Assembly: GCA_002083635.1 (NCBI GenBank) | Contig: MSXP01000004.1 | Location: forward strand, 203,505-267,504 | Source of the DNA: Proteobacteria bacterium ST_bin12 | Lineage (GTDB): Bacteria; Pseudomonadota; Gammaproteobacteria; Burkholderiales; Methylophilaceae | Length of the DNA: 64,000 nt | Direction of reading: 5' to 3' | Part shown: piece by piece, positions 8,594 to 17,878 of the stretch | How the letters are laid out: every line of letters begins with the position of its first letter | Position numbering within the stretch: position 1 is the first letter of the stretch | The notes under the pieces: model-generated | The model's database searches: none | Told to the model about the DNA's origin: nothing | What the model saw: only the letters and a program-made list of their open reading frames with translations | Program-made: the position numbers and the translations under genes

Positions 8594-10886
8594 TACCTTT
8601 TGCCAATACCTCTCTGTTACCGTTACTTTGCATCGCAGATACCAATCCTGCGCGTTCCATATCTTCAATCAACCTTGCTGCACGGTTGTAGCCAATTCTG
8701 AGCTGACGTTGCACCGATGAAATACTGGCGCGACGACTAGTTAAAACGATATTCACTGCTTCATCATACAGCGGGTCTTTTTCTGCGCCATCATCGCTAC
8801 TAAATTCGCCCGCCTCGCCGCCTTCTGTTTCATTGGTCAAAATACCTTCAATATAATTCGGCTCACCCATAGCTTTTAAGTGATTCACCACTTGATGCAC
8901 TTCATGATCTGATACAAATGCACCATGAATCCGCAGTGGGTAACCAGTACCTGGCGGCATGTATAACATATCGCCCTGACCTAATAACGCTTCAGCGCCC
9001 ATTTGGTCTAATATGGTGCGCGAATCAATCTTGCTGGATACCTGAAATGAGATACGCGTGGGCACATTGGCCTTAATTAAACCAGTAATCACATCCACGG
9101 ATGGGCGTTGCGTTGCTAACACCAGATGAATACCAGAAGCGCGGGCTTTTTGCGCCAAACGTGCGATTAACTCTTCTACTTTTTTGCCCACCACCATCAT
9201 TAAGTCAGCTAGCTCATCAATCACCACCACAATTAGCGGCATCTCTTCTAATGGCTCTGGCGCATCTGGCGTAATACTAAAAGGATGCGGGATTTTTTCG
9301 CCTGCTTTATCAGCATCTTTAATTTTTTGGTTATAGCCTGCCAAGTTACGCACACCTAGGCTAGACATTAGCTTATAACGCCGCTCCATTTCATTCACAC
9401 ACCAATTCAGCGCGTTGGCGGCTTGGCGCATATCGGTCACAACTGGCGCCAATAAATGCGGAATACCTTCATACACTGAAAGCTCTAGCATTTTAGGGTC
9501 AATTAAAATCATGCGCACTTGTGACGCATCGGCTTTATATAGCCAACTTAAAATAAGCGCGTTAATCGCCACCGATTTACCTGAACCCGTGGTGCCAGCG
9601 ACCAACACATGCGGCATTTTAGCCAAATCGGCTACAGCGGGTTTGCCTGCAATATCTTTACCCAAGCAAATCGCCAATGGCGAATTTACGCTTGCATAGG
9701 CTTGGCTACTCATAATTTCAGACAAATAGACAATTTGGCGTTTTGGGTTGGGTATTTCTAAACCCATATAGGTTTTACCCGGAATCGTTTCTACCACACG
9801 CACACTGGCAACCGATAGCGCACGGGCTAAATCTTTAACTAAATTAGTCACTTGGCTACCTTTTACACCAGCAGCAGGCTCAAGTTCATAGCGCGTAATC
9901 ACAGGCCCAGGCTGTGCGGATAATACTTTTACTTCAATGCCAAAATCCATCAACTTTCGCTCAATCAAGCGCGATGTGAAATCGAGCGTTTCGGCTGAGG
10001 GCAATTCCACTGTGTTATTGGCTTCGTCCAGCAAATGCAATGGCGGCAAGCTAGAGTCTAAATCAGTAGTAAATAATGTCGTTTGTTTTTCTTTTTGCAC
10101 GCGCTCGCTCTGCGCAATTTCAATCACTGGCGCTTTAATCTCAACTGGCGCGCGGTCTTCCGTGCGTTTACGTTCCGCTTCTACAAACTCTTCACGTTTT
10201 TGCACAACGGCTTTGCCCGCTTTTCTATCTTGCCAATCGTGATATTTATTAATCGTCCATTCGTAAGCATCGATGAGATTTTTACCTAATTTTTCGGTCA
10301 TCATAATCCATGACCAGCCAGTAAACAGGCTAAAACCGACGGCAAACAGCAACAGCAACAACATGGTTGAGCCTGTAAAACCAAACATGGCACGCAGCGC
10401 ACCATCCACTGAATTGCCTAACATACCACCAGCTGTTGAAGACAAAGTCGCAGGCAAGGTAATCAGATGCCCTGCTTCTAGTGCGCAAGATGAAATTAGT
10501 AGTAAGGCAAAACCCACTAAATTGAATACTAAAAATGGACGCTCTGAGATGGTTAATTCTAGACGCAGGTAAATCAGCCACATGCTGTAAAAAGCTAAAA
10601 CCACCCACCACCATGCCGAAAAACCAAATAAATACAACAGCATATCGGCAATCCACGCACCTACTGCACCACCCGCATTTTGGATAACGGCGTTATCTGA
10701 TGCCATATGCGACCACGATGGATCTTGATTGTGGTAGCTGATTAAAATGACGGCTAGATATAAGCCAACTAACACTAAGCCTAGCCACCACGCTTCACGC
10801 ACAAGGCTAGCGCCATGTTGTTGCGATGGGCTGGGTGGCGCTTGCAGGCGACCATTCACTGCTGGAGATTTTTTATTTAAAAACAA
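8577..10886 (-). CDS. ftsK: DNA translocase FtsK
   Basis: FtsK is the septal DNA pump that clears chromosomes from the division site and activates XerCD at dif. The 769-residue protein has about four N-terminal membrane segments (roughly residues 30-190), a short linker, the motor domain with Walker A GTTGSGKSVAIN near residue 430 and Walker B LIVVVIDELADLMM, and a C-terminal winged-helix gamma domain (about 700-765, SSVQRQLRIGYNRAARLIED) that reads KOPS. The linker is short compared with E. coli FtsK. The start appears to be TTG at 10886; AGG lies about 11 nt upstream. A GTG 11 codons in is an alternative. Confidence 0.95.
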   Translation of the reverse strand: MFLNKKSPAVNGRLQAPPSPSQQHGASLVREAWWLGLVLVGLYLAVILISYHNQDPSWSHMASDNAVIQNAGGAVGAWIADMLLYLFGFSAWWWVVLAFYSMWLIYLRLELTISERPFLVFNLVGFALLLISSCALEAGHLITLPATLSSTAGGMLGNSVDGALRAMFGFTGSTMLLLLLFAVGFSLFTGWSWIMMTEKLGKNLIDAYEWTINKYHDWQDRKAGKAVVQKREEFVEAERKRTEDRAPVEIKAPVIEIAQSERVQKEKQTTLFTTDLDSSLPPLHLLDEANNTVELPSAETLDFTSRLIERKLMDFGIEVKVLSAQPGPVITRYELEPAAGVKGSQVTNLVKDLARALSVASVRVVETIPGKTYMGLEIPNPKRQIVYLSEIMSSQAYASVNSPLAICLGKDIAGKPAVADLAKMPHVLVAGTTGSGKSVAINALILSWLYKADASQVRMILIDPKMLELSVYEGIPHLLAPVVTDMRQAANALNWCVNEMERRYKLMSSLGVRNLAGYNQKIKDADKAGEKIPHPFSITPDAPEPLEEMPLIVVVIDELADLMMVVGKKVEELIARLAQKARASGIHLVLATQRPSVDVITGLIKANVPTRISFQVSSKIDSRTILDQMGAEALLGQGDMLYMPPGTGYPLRIHGAFVSDHEVHQVVNHLKAMGEPNYIEGILTNETEGGEAGEFSSDDGAEKDPLYDEAVNIVLTSRRASISSVQRQLRIGYNRAARLIEDMERAGLVSAMQSNGNREVLAKGNASTD

Positions 10887-11051
10887 ACCGTTACAAACCT
10901 ATAATGATGAGTGGATTTTTATTTATTATAGCAAAATCAAATTGCACAAAGCATGTCTATGCATGATTAAGTTTTAATATTATATGAATTAATATTTAGA
11001 CAATTAACAACAAGCAAACTAAGATGATAATTATTTTTAAAGGAGCACAAA

Positions 11052-11516
11052 ATGGATACAGGCATTAAAGAAAAAGATAGAAAAATCATTGCAAAAGGGT
11101 TATCTCATTTATTAGCCGATACCTACAGCCTATATTTAAAAACTCACTATTTTCATTGGAATGTCACAGGTCCAATGTTCAATACCTTGCATTTAATGTT
11201 TGAAGCGCAATACACCGAGCTGGCTTTAGCGGTGGATCTAGTAGCCGAACGTATTCGCTCATTAGACGTTTATGCGCCAGGCACTTATAGCCAATTTGCC
11301 AAGCTTAGCTCTATTAAGGAATCCGATGGCGTGCCTAAAGCCAACGATATGATTGCCGAATTAGTGGCTGGTCACGAAGCCGTCTGTCGCACTGCGCGTA
11401 GCGTGTTCCCTGCGTCTGATGCTGCATCTGATGAAGCTACAGCTGATTTACTCACGCAACGTTTGCAGCTACATGAGAAAACCGCTTGGATGTTGCGTAG
11501 CTTGTTAGAAAAATAA
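11052..11516 (+). CDS. dps: Dps-family DNA-protecting ferritin
   Basis: Dps oxidises and stores iron and binds DNA under starvation or peroxide stress. The 154-residue product has the family pattern HYFHWNVTGPMFNTLHLMF followed by YTELALAVDLVAERIRSL, which holds the inter-subunit ferroxidase His and Asp/Glu ligands. An AGGAGC Shine-Dalgarno at 11041-11046 fixes the start. It is divergent from ftsK across a 165-bp AT-rich gap and is followed by its own intrinsic terminator, so it is probably monocistronic. The lysine-rich start (GIKEKDRKIIAK) may contribute to DNA binding. Confidence 0.92.
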   Translation: MDTGIKEKDRKIIAKGLSHLLADTYSLYLKTHYFHWNVTGPMFNTLHLMFEAQYTELALAVDLVAERIRSLDVYAPGTYSQFAKLSSIKESDGVPKANDMIAELVAGHEAVCRTARSVFPASDAASDEATADLLTQRLQLHEKTAWMLRSLLEK

Positions 11517-11543
11517 TCCAAAACATCATAAATAATTTGAGTT

Positions 11544-11568
11544 AACCTGCTTGAAAAAGCAGGTTTTT
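11544..11568 (+). terminator. intrinsic terminator of dps
   Basis: Perfect 9-bp stem AACCTGCTT / AAGCAGGTT with a GAAA tetraloop, followed by a T-run. It sits 27 bp downstream of the dps stop. Confidence 0.85.
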
Positions 11569-11613
11569 GACCTTATTTAATGATTAATCGTTAATCTTAG
11601 AAAGCAATTCAAA

Positions 11614-12564
11614 ATGGCAACACGTCACATTCATCTCCTTATTTTAGGCTCAGGCCCAGCTGGTTACTCTGCCGCTGTTTATGCGGCACGGGCTAATTTA
11701 AACCCTGTGCTTATCACTGGTATTGCGCAAGGCGGCCAATTGATGACGACTACTGAGGTAGATAACTGGCCAGCCGATGCCGATGGCGTGCAAGGCCCAG
11801 AGCTGATGGAACGTTTTCAAAAACACGCGGAGCGTTTTAATACCGAGATGATTTTTGACCATATTCACACCACGCATTTAAGTGAAAAACCGATTCGTTT
11901 AGTTGGTGATAATGGCGAATATACTTGTAACGCTTTAATTATCGCCACTGGTGCATCTGCACAGTATTTAGGCTTGCCATCAGAAGAAAAATTTAGCGGA
12001 AAAGGCGTTTCTGCCTGTGCCACTTGTGATGGATTTTTCTACCGCAATCAAGAAGTTGCAGTAATTGGCGGCGGCAATACAGCAGTTGAAGAAGCGCTGT
12101 ACTTAGCCAATATTGCCAGCAAAGTAACGCTAGTGCACAGACGTGATAAATTTAAAGCCGAAGCCATACTAATGGACAAAGTAATGGCGCGTGTAGCGGA
12201 AGGTAAAATTGTATTAGAAACGTTTAATACCTTAGATGAAGTGTTGGGTGATGCAACAGGCGTAACCGGCATGCGCATTAAAAACGTAAACGATGGCACT
12301 ACTAAAGACATTGAGCTAAAAGGCGTATTTATTGCCATTGGCCATAAACCGAATACCGATATTTTTGAAGGCCAATTAGAAATGGAAGGCGGCTACATAG
12401 TGACGCAAGCTGGCCGCAAAGGTAACGCAACTGCCACCAGCATACCTGGCATTTTTGCCGCAGGCGATGTGCAAGACCATATCTATCGCCAAGCGGTCAC
12501 TAGTGCGGGAACGGGTTGTATGGCAGCGTTGGATGCAGAACGCTATTTGGATAATTTAAAATAA
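11614..12564 (+). CDS. trxB: thioredoxin-disulfide reductase
   Basis: Transfers electrons from NADPH through FAD to thioredoxin. The 316-residue product shows the FAD-binding motif GSGPAGYSAAVYAARA near the N-terminus, the redox-active CATC motif (SACATCDGFFYR, around residue 136), the NADPH-binding GGGNTAVEEALYLANIA and the C-terminal FAD motif GIFAAGDVQDHIYRQAVTSA. Length and motifs are those of the low-molecular-weight bacterial enzyme. An Smr-domain gene follows 72 bp downstream in the same direction. Confidence 0.97.
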   Translation: MATRHIHLLILGSGPAGYSAAVYAARANLNPVLITGIAQGGQLMTTTEVDNWPADADGVQGPELMERFQKHAERFNTEMIFDHIHTTHLSEKPIRLVGDNGEYTCNALIIATGASAQYLGLPSEEKFSGKGVSACATCDGFFYRNQEVAVIGGGNTAVEEALYLANIASKVTLVHRRDKFKAEAILMDKVMARVAEGKIVLETFNTLDEVLGDATGVTGMRIKNVNDGTTKDIELKGVFIAIGHKPNTDIFEGQLEMEGGYIVTQAGRKGNATATSIPGIFAAGDVQDHIYRQAVTSAGTGCMAALDAERYLDNLK

Positions 12565-12636
12565 AAACCGTTAAAAGCATTTAAAACCAAAGACTTAACC
12601 CTAAAATCAAGGCAAATTTTAATTGATGATGACATT

Positions 12637-13338
12637 ATGGCTAAACCGAATCCATCATCAATTAAAAGCCCATCACTAGCGTCAAAGAAAATAGCGCTAA
12701 ACGCAATTCCGCTATCAAAAGCGCAAGCAAAAGCCATTAAAACTGAGCTTGAACAAGCCAACCAAGCCAAGCTTGAAGCCTTAATAAATCAGCAAGAATT
12801 GGCTAAAGTAACAGCCGCAGAACAAGAGAAAAACTTATTTCTAGAAGCCGTTAAGAACGCGCGCCCACTTAATATAGATGTACCTTTTACCGAAAAAACC
12901 TACCCAAAACCTGTCGCAAAACAATTTTTACGTGATGAAAAACAAGCACTTAGAGATAGCTTAAGCGACGACTTTTACCCTGCGCACGAACTGGAAAGCG
13001 GTGAAGAATTACTTTATTTACGCACAGGCCAATCACCCAGCATATTGAGCAAATTGCGCTGCGGTTTTTGGGTGGTGCAAGCGCAAATTGATTTACATGG
13101 ATTAATTAGTGATGAAGCGCGCGAATACGTAGCTGAATTTTTAAGCAGCTGCAAAAAGAAAAATATCCGCTGTGTGCGCATCGTGCATGGCAAAGGCCTA
13201 GGCTCACGCAACCGCGAACCCGTACTCAAACATAAACTGCGAAACTGGTTAATACAAAAAGATGAAGTGATTGCCTATGCGCAAGCTAAGCCAGAAGATG
13301 GTGGAAGTGGCGCAGTGATTGTTTTGTTGAAGGCATGA
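12637..13338 (+). CDS. Smr-domain protein (putative nuclease)
   Basis: The 233-residue product has an alanine/lysine-rich, probably helical N-terminal half and a C-terminal Smr (MutS2-related) domain with the hallmark DLHGLISDEAREYVAEFL and VRIVHGKGLGSRNREPVLK. Smr domains nick or cleave DNA or RNA; SmrB acts on mRNA at collided ribosomes in E. coli. Which role applies here cannot be told from the sequence. It follows trxB, a pairing seen in other betaproteobacteria, and contains no MutS2 ATPase part. Confidence 0.85.
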   Translation: MAKPNPSSIKSPSLASKKIALNAIPLSKAQAKAIKTELEQANQAKLEALINQQELAKVTAAEQEKNLFLEAVKNARPLNIDVPFTEKTYPKPVAKQFLRDEKQALRDSLSDDFYPAHELESGEELLYLRTGQSPSILSKLRCGFWVVQAQIDLHGLISDEAREYVAEFLSSCKKKNIRCVRIVHGKGLGSRNREPVLKHKLRNWLIQKDEVIAYAQAKPEDGGSGAVIVLLKA

Positions 13339-13393
13339 AGTTTCAAGCCTATAGATTTGATAAAGTTAACTTTGTATATTTTGATTGGGCATT

Positions 13394-13855
13394 ATGTCGA
13401 TTAGTGAAACAGTAAGTGTAGTTGGGTTGATTTTTGGGGTATCAGGGTTTGTACTTGGGGTAATGAATTACTTTCGTGACCGTCACAAAGTTGAAGTTTC
13501 ATTGCAATGGGATTTAGATGTTAGCTCTGGCAGTGGTTATGACAATACTAAAAAATGGGGCCTGATTCGTGTTACCAACGTTGGTCGTCGACCAACTTAT
13601 ATCAGTCATGTTGCATTAAAATTACCTAAGGGATATGACCATACTCATTTAGTCATTATTGGAGGTATTAATGGTAAAAAATTAACTGAAGGAGACCCAA
13701 CAGAAATATTTATGGTCACTCAAGAAAATATGGAAACATATGCAAACGATTGGCGAAAAATCATTGCACAAGTTAGTGACTCTTCTGGAAAAGTATGGTT
13801 TTCTAATAAACTCAAAAGCAAAGAATGTCCTTCATGGGCTAAAGCCTCTGAATAA
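13394..13855 (+). CDS. hypothetical membrane-anchored protein
   Basis: The 153-residue product has one N-terminal hydrophobic segment (about residues 6-26, VSVVGLIFGVSGFVLGVMNY) followed by a basic stop-transfer (FRDRHK) and a beta-rich soluble domain with VTNVGRRPTYISHVALKLP. I do not recognise a named family. The ATG at 13394 is favoured over a TTG three codons upstream. The gene is AT-richer than trxB or ispD and ends back to back with the convergent DUF1348 gene (stop codons abut at 13855/13856), suggesting a relatively recent insertion here; that is inference. Confidence 0.6.
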   Translation: MSISETVSVVGLIFGVSGFVLGVMNYFRDRHKVEVSLQWDLDVSSGSGYDNTKKWGLIRVTNVGRRPTYISHVALKLPKGYDHTHLVIIGGINGKKLTEGDPTEIFMVTQENMETYANDWRKIIAQVSDSSGKVWFSNKLKSKECPSWAKASE

Positions 13856-14332
13856 TTACAATCCCAAATCACTCAAACTCGCATGCTCATCTGGCCGGCG
13901 GCCTAACGGCCAAAAGAATTTTCTGTCACTCTCTTTAATCGGCAAATCGTTGATACTGGCGTAGCGTAACTCCATTAAACCATTGGTATCAAACTGCCAG
14001 TTTTCGTTACCATAGCTTCTAGACCAGTTACCTGCATCGTCATGCCATTCATAGGCAAAGCGTACCGCGATGCGGTTGCCATCAAATGCCCATAGCTCTT
14101 TAATTAGGCGATACTCAAGCTCTTTCGCCCATTTTCGGGTTAAGAATTCCACAATCTGCGCGCGTCCCTTGGGAAATTCAGCACGATTACGCCATTGTGA
14201 ATCTTGGGTATAGACCATTGAAACGCGTTGCGGGTCGCGGCTGTTCCAGCCATCTTCTGCCATTCGCACTTTTTGAATCGCGGTTTCACGTGTGAAAGGT
14301 GGTACTGGCGGGCGGGTTTCTATGTCGGTCAT
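13856..14332 (-). CDS. DUF1348 (NTF2-like fold) protein
   Basis: The 158-residue product belongs to the nuclear-transport-factor-2-like DUF1348 family. The N-terminal helix TRETAIQKVRMAEDGWNSRD and the strands SQWRNRAEFPKGRAQIVEFL, RIAVRFAYEWHDDAGNW and SYGNENWQFD are characteristic. Members are small cytoplasmic proteins, some annotated as steroid-isomerase-like, but no reaction is established. Immediately upstream lies the repeat-rich gap at 14.37-14.68 kb. Confidence 0.8.
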   Translation of the reverse strand: MTDIETRPPVPPFTRETAIQKVRMAEDGWNSRDPQRVSMVYTQDSQWRNRAEFPKGRAQIVEFLTRKWAKELEYRLIKELWAFDGNRIAVRFAYEWHDDAGNWSRSYGNENWQFDTNGLMELRYASINDLPIKESDRKFFWPLGRRPDEHASLSDLGL

Positions 14333-14373
14333 TTTTTGCTCCTAAACTTTAGCATAAATTTAAAAACTACCTA

Positions 14374-14530
14374 CGTCATTCCAGCGCAGGCTGGAATCCA
14401 GGCAAGATATATGTCAACCAGTATATCAATAGGCTTTGCGTGCAGAAACTTGAAACACAAATAGTAGCGCATTTAAGTCATTAACAAAAAATTTTAGCTG
14501 GGCTGGATTCCAGCCTGCGCTGGAATGACG
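14374..14530. repeat. paired REP-like inverted repeat (28-bp arms)
   Basis: The 28 bp at 14374-14401 (CGTCATTCCAGCGCAGGCTG and eight more bases) are an exact reverse complement of 14503-14530. Each arm is itself a dyad (ATTCCAGC...GCTGGAAT), as in REP/BIME units. The roughly 100 bp between the arms is AT-rich with no ORF. The pair could fold into one long hairpin in RNA or be a non-autonomous REP mobile unit; no RAYT transposase is in the window. Confidence 0.7.
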
Positions 14531-14564
14531 GAGTTGATATATTTCTTTAAATTTTAACAACACT

Positions 14565-14684
14565 AAAATCAATATGATGGGATACAGTGCAAGGCGCACG
14601 GAGCACAGAAACCGGAATGTACACAGAGTACATGAGGATTTCGAGCACCGCGCAACGCCGCAATGTGCCCATGATATTGATTTT
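14565..14684. repeat. 120-bp imperfect palindromic element with matching ends
   Basis: The ends AAAATCAATAT (14565-14575) and ATATTGATTTT (14674-14684) are perfectly inverted, and the match extends to 17 bp with one mismatch. The interior is GC-richer and partly self-complementary (GCACGGAGCAC, GTACACAGAGTACATG, GAGCACCGCGC). The right end contains the stop codon of the ABC exporter gene. I recall similar intergenic blocks in other proteobacterial genomes but cannot name the family. Confidence 0.6.
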
Positions 14685-16524
14685 ACTGCTCACCCAAGAA
14701 ACCACCGCTTTGATGCGCCCATAGGCTAGCATACAAGCCACCTAGTTTCAGTAATTCGGCATGGCTACCCTGCTCAATTATGTTGCCATTATCCAGCACA
14801 ATTAATTTATCCATGGCGGCAATGGTTGAAAGCCTATGTGCAATAGCAACCACGGTTTTGCCTTGCATCAAATTATAAAGGCTGGCTTGAATCACGGTTT
14901 CCACTTCCGAATCCAGCGCACTGGTGGCTTCATCTAACAACAATATCGGTGCATCTTTTAGCATCACACGCGCAATGGCAATACGCTGGCGTTGGCCTCC
15001 AGAAAGCTTTACGCCGCGCTCGCCTACATGCGCATCGTAACCTGTTCTTCCTTTTACATCGCTTAAATTCAATATAAATTCGTGTGCTTCGGCACGTTTG
15101 GCGGCGGCAATCATTTCTTCTTCTGTGGCATTTGGGCGGCCGTATAAAATATTATCGCGCACGCTTCTGTGCAAAAGTGACGTATCTTGCGTGACCATGC
15201 CGATACTGGCGCGTAGCGAATTTTGGGTGACCGCATTAATATTTTGCTGATCAATCAAAATGCTGCCTGCCTCCACCTCATAAAAACGTAATAGCAAATT
15301 AACAATAGTGGATTTACCTGCGCCAGAACGCCCTACCAGCCCTACTTTTTCGCCTGCTTGAATGGTTAAGTTAAGCTTGTTGATAACTTGTTTATATTGG
15401 CTGACTTCTACTTTGCCATAGTTAAAATTCACCGCATCAAAAACTACTTCGCCTTGATGAACCTTTAACGGTTTTGCATCAGGCGCATCGTTAATATTAT
15501 TGTGCATGGTCAGGGTATTCATACCGTCTTGCACAGTACCCACTTGCTCATAGAGCGATGTCATTTCCCACATCACCCAATGCGAAACGCCATTAAGACG
15601 CAGCGCCATGGCTGTTGCCGCCGCCACGCCGCCTACCGTTACCTCACCAATACTCCATAGCCATAAAGCCGTTAAGCCCGTGGCAATAATCAGTAGCATA
15701 TTGAGTATGTGATTGACGATTTCGACTGAGCTGACCAATTGCATTTGCCCATGCACAGTATCCAAAAAATCTTGCATAGCATGCTTGGCGTATCCCGCCT
15801 CGCGGCCTGCATGGCTAAACAATTTCACTGTACTAATATTGGTGTAAGCATCGGTAATGCGGCCTGTCATTAGGCTGCGTGCATCGGCTTGGCGTTGCGA
15901 TGTTTTGCTTAATTTAGGCACAAAATAACTGAGTGATGCCACATAACAGGCCAACCACACCAAAAATGGAATGGTAATAAGCGGATTGAAATAACCCACA
16001 ATGGTGACCATAGTGCCAAAATACACGATCACGTAAATCATGATATCGGCCACAATAAACCATACATCGCGCACGGCCAGCGCAGTTTGCATCACTTTTG
16101 CCGCTACGCGCCCTGCAAACTCGTCTTGGTAGAAGCTCATGCTTTGATTCAACATCAGCCGATGGAAATTCCAGCGCAGACGCATGGGAAAATTGCCCGC
16201 CAATGCTTGGTGCTTAAATAAAGTCTGCAACACAATAAATAGCGTGCTAAACAATAAAACGCCTGCCAATATCATTAAACGGTTGCCTTCTTGCTGCCAT
16301 AGCAATTGCGGCGGAATATCGCTTAACCAATCCACCACTTTGCCCATCATGGCAAACAACAACGCTTCAAAGGCACCAATTAAGCCTGTAAAAACCGTCA
16401 TGCCCAATAAAAATGGGCGCATGCCTGCTGTGCAATCCCACGCAAATTGCCAAAAATTCTTAGGTGGCGTGGTGATTAAAGCATCAGGAAACGGCTTTGC
16501 GAGTTTTTGAAACCAATTGAACAT
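14683..16524 (-). CDS. ABC exporter, fused permease and ATPase (MdlB/MsbA-type half transporter)
   Basis: The 613-residue protein has an N-terminal six-helix exporter membrane domain (about residues 25-345) and a C-terminal nucleotide-binding domain with Walker A GLVGRSGAGKST, signature LSGGQRQRIA and Walker B ILLLDEATSALD followed by the switch His in AIAHRLSTIA. It should work as a dimer exporting lipids, drugs or peptides across the inner membrane; the substrate is not evident. The N-terminus has an extra amphipathic stretch (FNWFQKLAKPFPDALITTPP). Its stop codon lies inside the palindromic element at 14565-14684. Confidence 0.88.
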   Translation of the reverse strand: MFNWFQKLAKPFPDALITTPPKNFWQFAWDCTAGMRPFLLGMTVFTGLIGAFEALLFAMMGKVVDWLSDIPPQLLWQQEGNRLMILAGVLLFSTLFIVLQTLFKHQALAGNFPMRLRWNFHRLMLNQSMSFYQDEFAGRVAAKVMQTALAVRDVWFIVADIMIYVIVYFGTMVTIVGYFNPLITIPFLVWLACYVASLSYFVPKLSKTSQRQADARSLMTGRITDAYTNISTVKLFSHAGREAGYAKHAMQDFLDTVHGQMQLVSSVEIVNHILNMLLIIATGLTALWLWSIGEVTVGGVAAATAMALRLNGVSHWVMWEMTSLYEQVGTVQDGMNTLTMHNNINDAPDAKPLKVHQGEVVFDAVNFNYGKVEVSQYKQVINKLNLTIQAGEKVGLVGRSGAGKSTIVNLLLRFYEVEAGSILIDQQNINAVTQNSLRASIGMVTQDTSLLHRSVRDNILYGRPNATEEEMIAAAKRAEAHEFILNLSDVKGRTGYDAHVGERGVKLSGGQRQRIAIARVMLKDAPILLLDEATSALDSEVETVIQASLYNLMQGKTVVAIAHRLSTIAAMDKLIVLDNGNIIEQGSHAELLKLGGLYASLWAHQSGGFLGEQ

Positions 16525-16706
16525 AAGAAATTTTAGTGTTTTCTGTAAAGATATTATTGCTTATACGAGTGACAATTTAAAGATTAGTGCCTGAATATTC
16601 ACTTGGCGGGTCTTACAAATAAGGAACGCCCAATGTTTGGGCTGGTTGGCACAGTATTAAATACAATACTTTAAACGGTAGAAATTAATACTTTTGTACC
16701 TGAATC

Positions 16707-17180
16707 TTACGAAATAATCGTGCAGACCGCTTCTGCAGCGATACCTTCGCCGCGGCCTGTAAAGCCTAATTTCTCTGTGGTAGTCGCTTTAACGTTCACT
16801 TGTTCAAGTGTGATTTGGCAATCGGCCGCAATATTAGCGCACATTTGCGTAGTGTGCTTTGAAAGCTTAGGCGCTTCGCAAATCACGGTCGCATCAATAT
16901 TATTCACTGTGTAATTTTTATCATGTAAAAGCGCCACTACATGACGCAACAATAAGCGTGAATCTGCATTTTTATAGGTGTTATCACCAGGTGGAAAATG
17001 CTTGCCAATATCGCCCATCGCCGCCGCACCCAATAGCGCATCGCATATGGCATGCAACAGAACATCAGCGTCTGAATGACCATCTAAGCCTTTTGTATGT
17101 GGCACATCTACGCCGCCGATAATACATTTTCTGTCAGCTAGCAAGGCATGCACATCAAAACCGTGACCGATACGTATCAT
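16707..17180 (-). CDS. ispF: 2-C-methyl-D-erythritol 2,4-cyclodiphosphate synthase
   Basis: Fifth step of the MEP isoprenoid pathway: makes MEcPP with release of CMP. The 157-residue product has the metal-binding IGHGFDVHAL at the N-terminus (Asp8, His10), LDGHSDADVLLHAICDALLG with the third ligand His, DIGKHFPP and the C-terminal VKATTTEKLGFTGRGEGIAA. Its ATG overlaps the ispD stop by 4 bp, so it is translationally coupled to ispD. Confidence 0.97.
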   Translation of the reverse strand: MIRIGHGFDVHALLADRKCIIGGVDVPHTKGLDGHSDADVLLHAICDALLGAAAMGDIGKHFPPGDNTYKNADSRLLLRHVVALLHDKNYTVNNIDATVICEAPKLSKHTTQMCANIAADCQITLEQVNVKATTTEKLGFTGRGEGIAAEAVCTIIS

Positions 17181-17878
17181 GCGTTACCTTTTGCTTTTTC
17201 TGCATTAAATAATGCTTCTAATAGCTCTAAATCTTGCGGATAAGTGACTTTTAAATTACGTAATTCGCCCTGCACCAATGTTGGTTTTAAGCCTAAAGCC
17301 TCAATCGCTTCTGCTTCATCTGTTACGCTAGCACCAAACTGACTTAACGCATTTTTTAGGGTTAAAAATCGAAACATCTGCGGCGTTTGTGCTTGCCATA
17401 AGTTAGCGCGCGGAATGGTTTTTTCAACTTGATTATCCGCAGCGGATTTCTTTAATGTATCCGCTACTGGCAACGCCAACAAGCCGCCAACGGCATCTCT
17501 TTCTAAACGATTCATGAGACCATCGAGCAAAGTATGCGTCAGGCCAGGGCGCGCCGCATCATGCACTAATATCCAATCATCGGCTTGCAAAGTCGGTTCG
17601 ATAGCATTTAATGTGTTGAGCACAGTTTCGGCACGGGTTGCACCGCCTGTGTAATGCAAATGCAAGCGGCTTTCTGGCTCTAAAGTCAGACTACGCCAAA
17701 AATCATCTTCGGGATTTAACGCAACATGAATACCTGCGATGCGCGGATGATTGAAAAAAACTTGAATGCAATGCGAAATCATTGGCTTGCCGCCTAGCGG
17801 AATATATTGCTTGGGCAACAGATTCGCCATACGGTTTCCAACGCCAGCTGCGGGAATAATTACATGAAAAAACGCCAT
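17177..17878 (-). CDS. ispD: 2-C-methyl-D-erythritol 4-phosphate cytidylyltransferase
   Basis: Third step of the MEP pathway: CTP plus MEP to CDP-ME. The 233-residue product has the glycine-rich CTP loop VIIPAAGVGNRMANLLPKQY, the HDAARPGLTHTL motif and the TDEAEAIEALG stretch. The ATG at 17878 is the only sensible start, since the CTP loop begins six residues in, but no Shine-Dalgarno is visible: the codon lies in the 3' arm of a hairpin that also looks like the amtB terminator. Expression may depend on a promoter inside amtB or on read-through. Confidence 0.96.
   Translation of the reverse strand: MAFFHVIIPAAGVGNRMANLLPKQYIPLGGKPMISHCIQVFFNHPRIAGIHVALNPEDDFWRSLTLEPESRLHLHYTGGATRAETVLNTLNAIEPTLQADDWILVHDAARPGLTHTLLDGLMNRLERDAVGGLLALPVADTLKKSAADNQVEKTIPRANLWQAQTPQMFRFLTLKNALSQFGASVTDEAEAIEALGLKPTLVQGELRNLKVTYPQDLELLEALFNAEKAKGNA

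Noticed and set aside
8594..8668. N-terminal extension of LolA
   Set aside because: It overlaps the conserved end of ftsK in another frame and would hide the signal peptide; the ATG at 8593 has its own Shine-Dalgarno.
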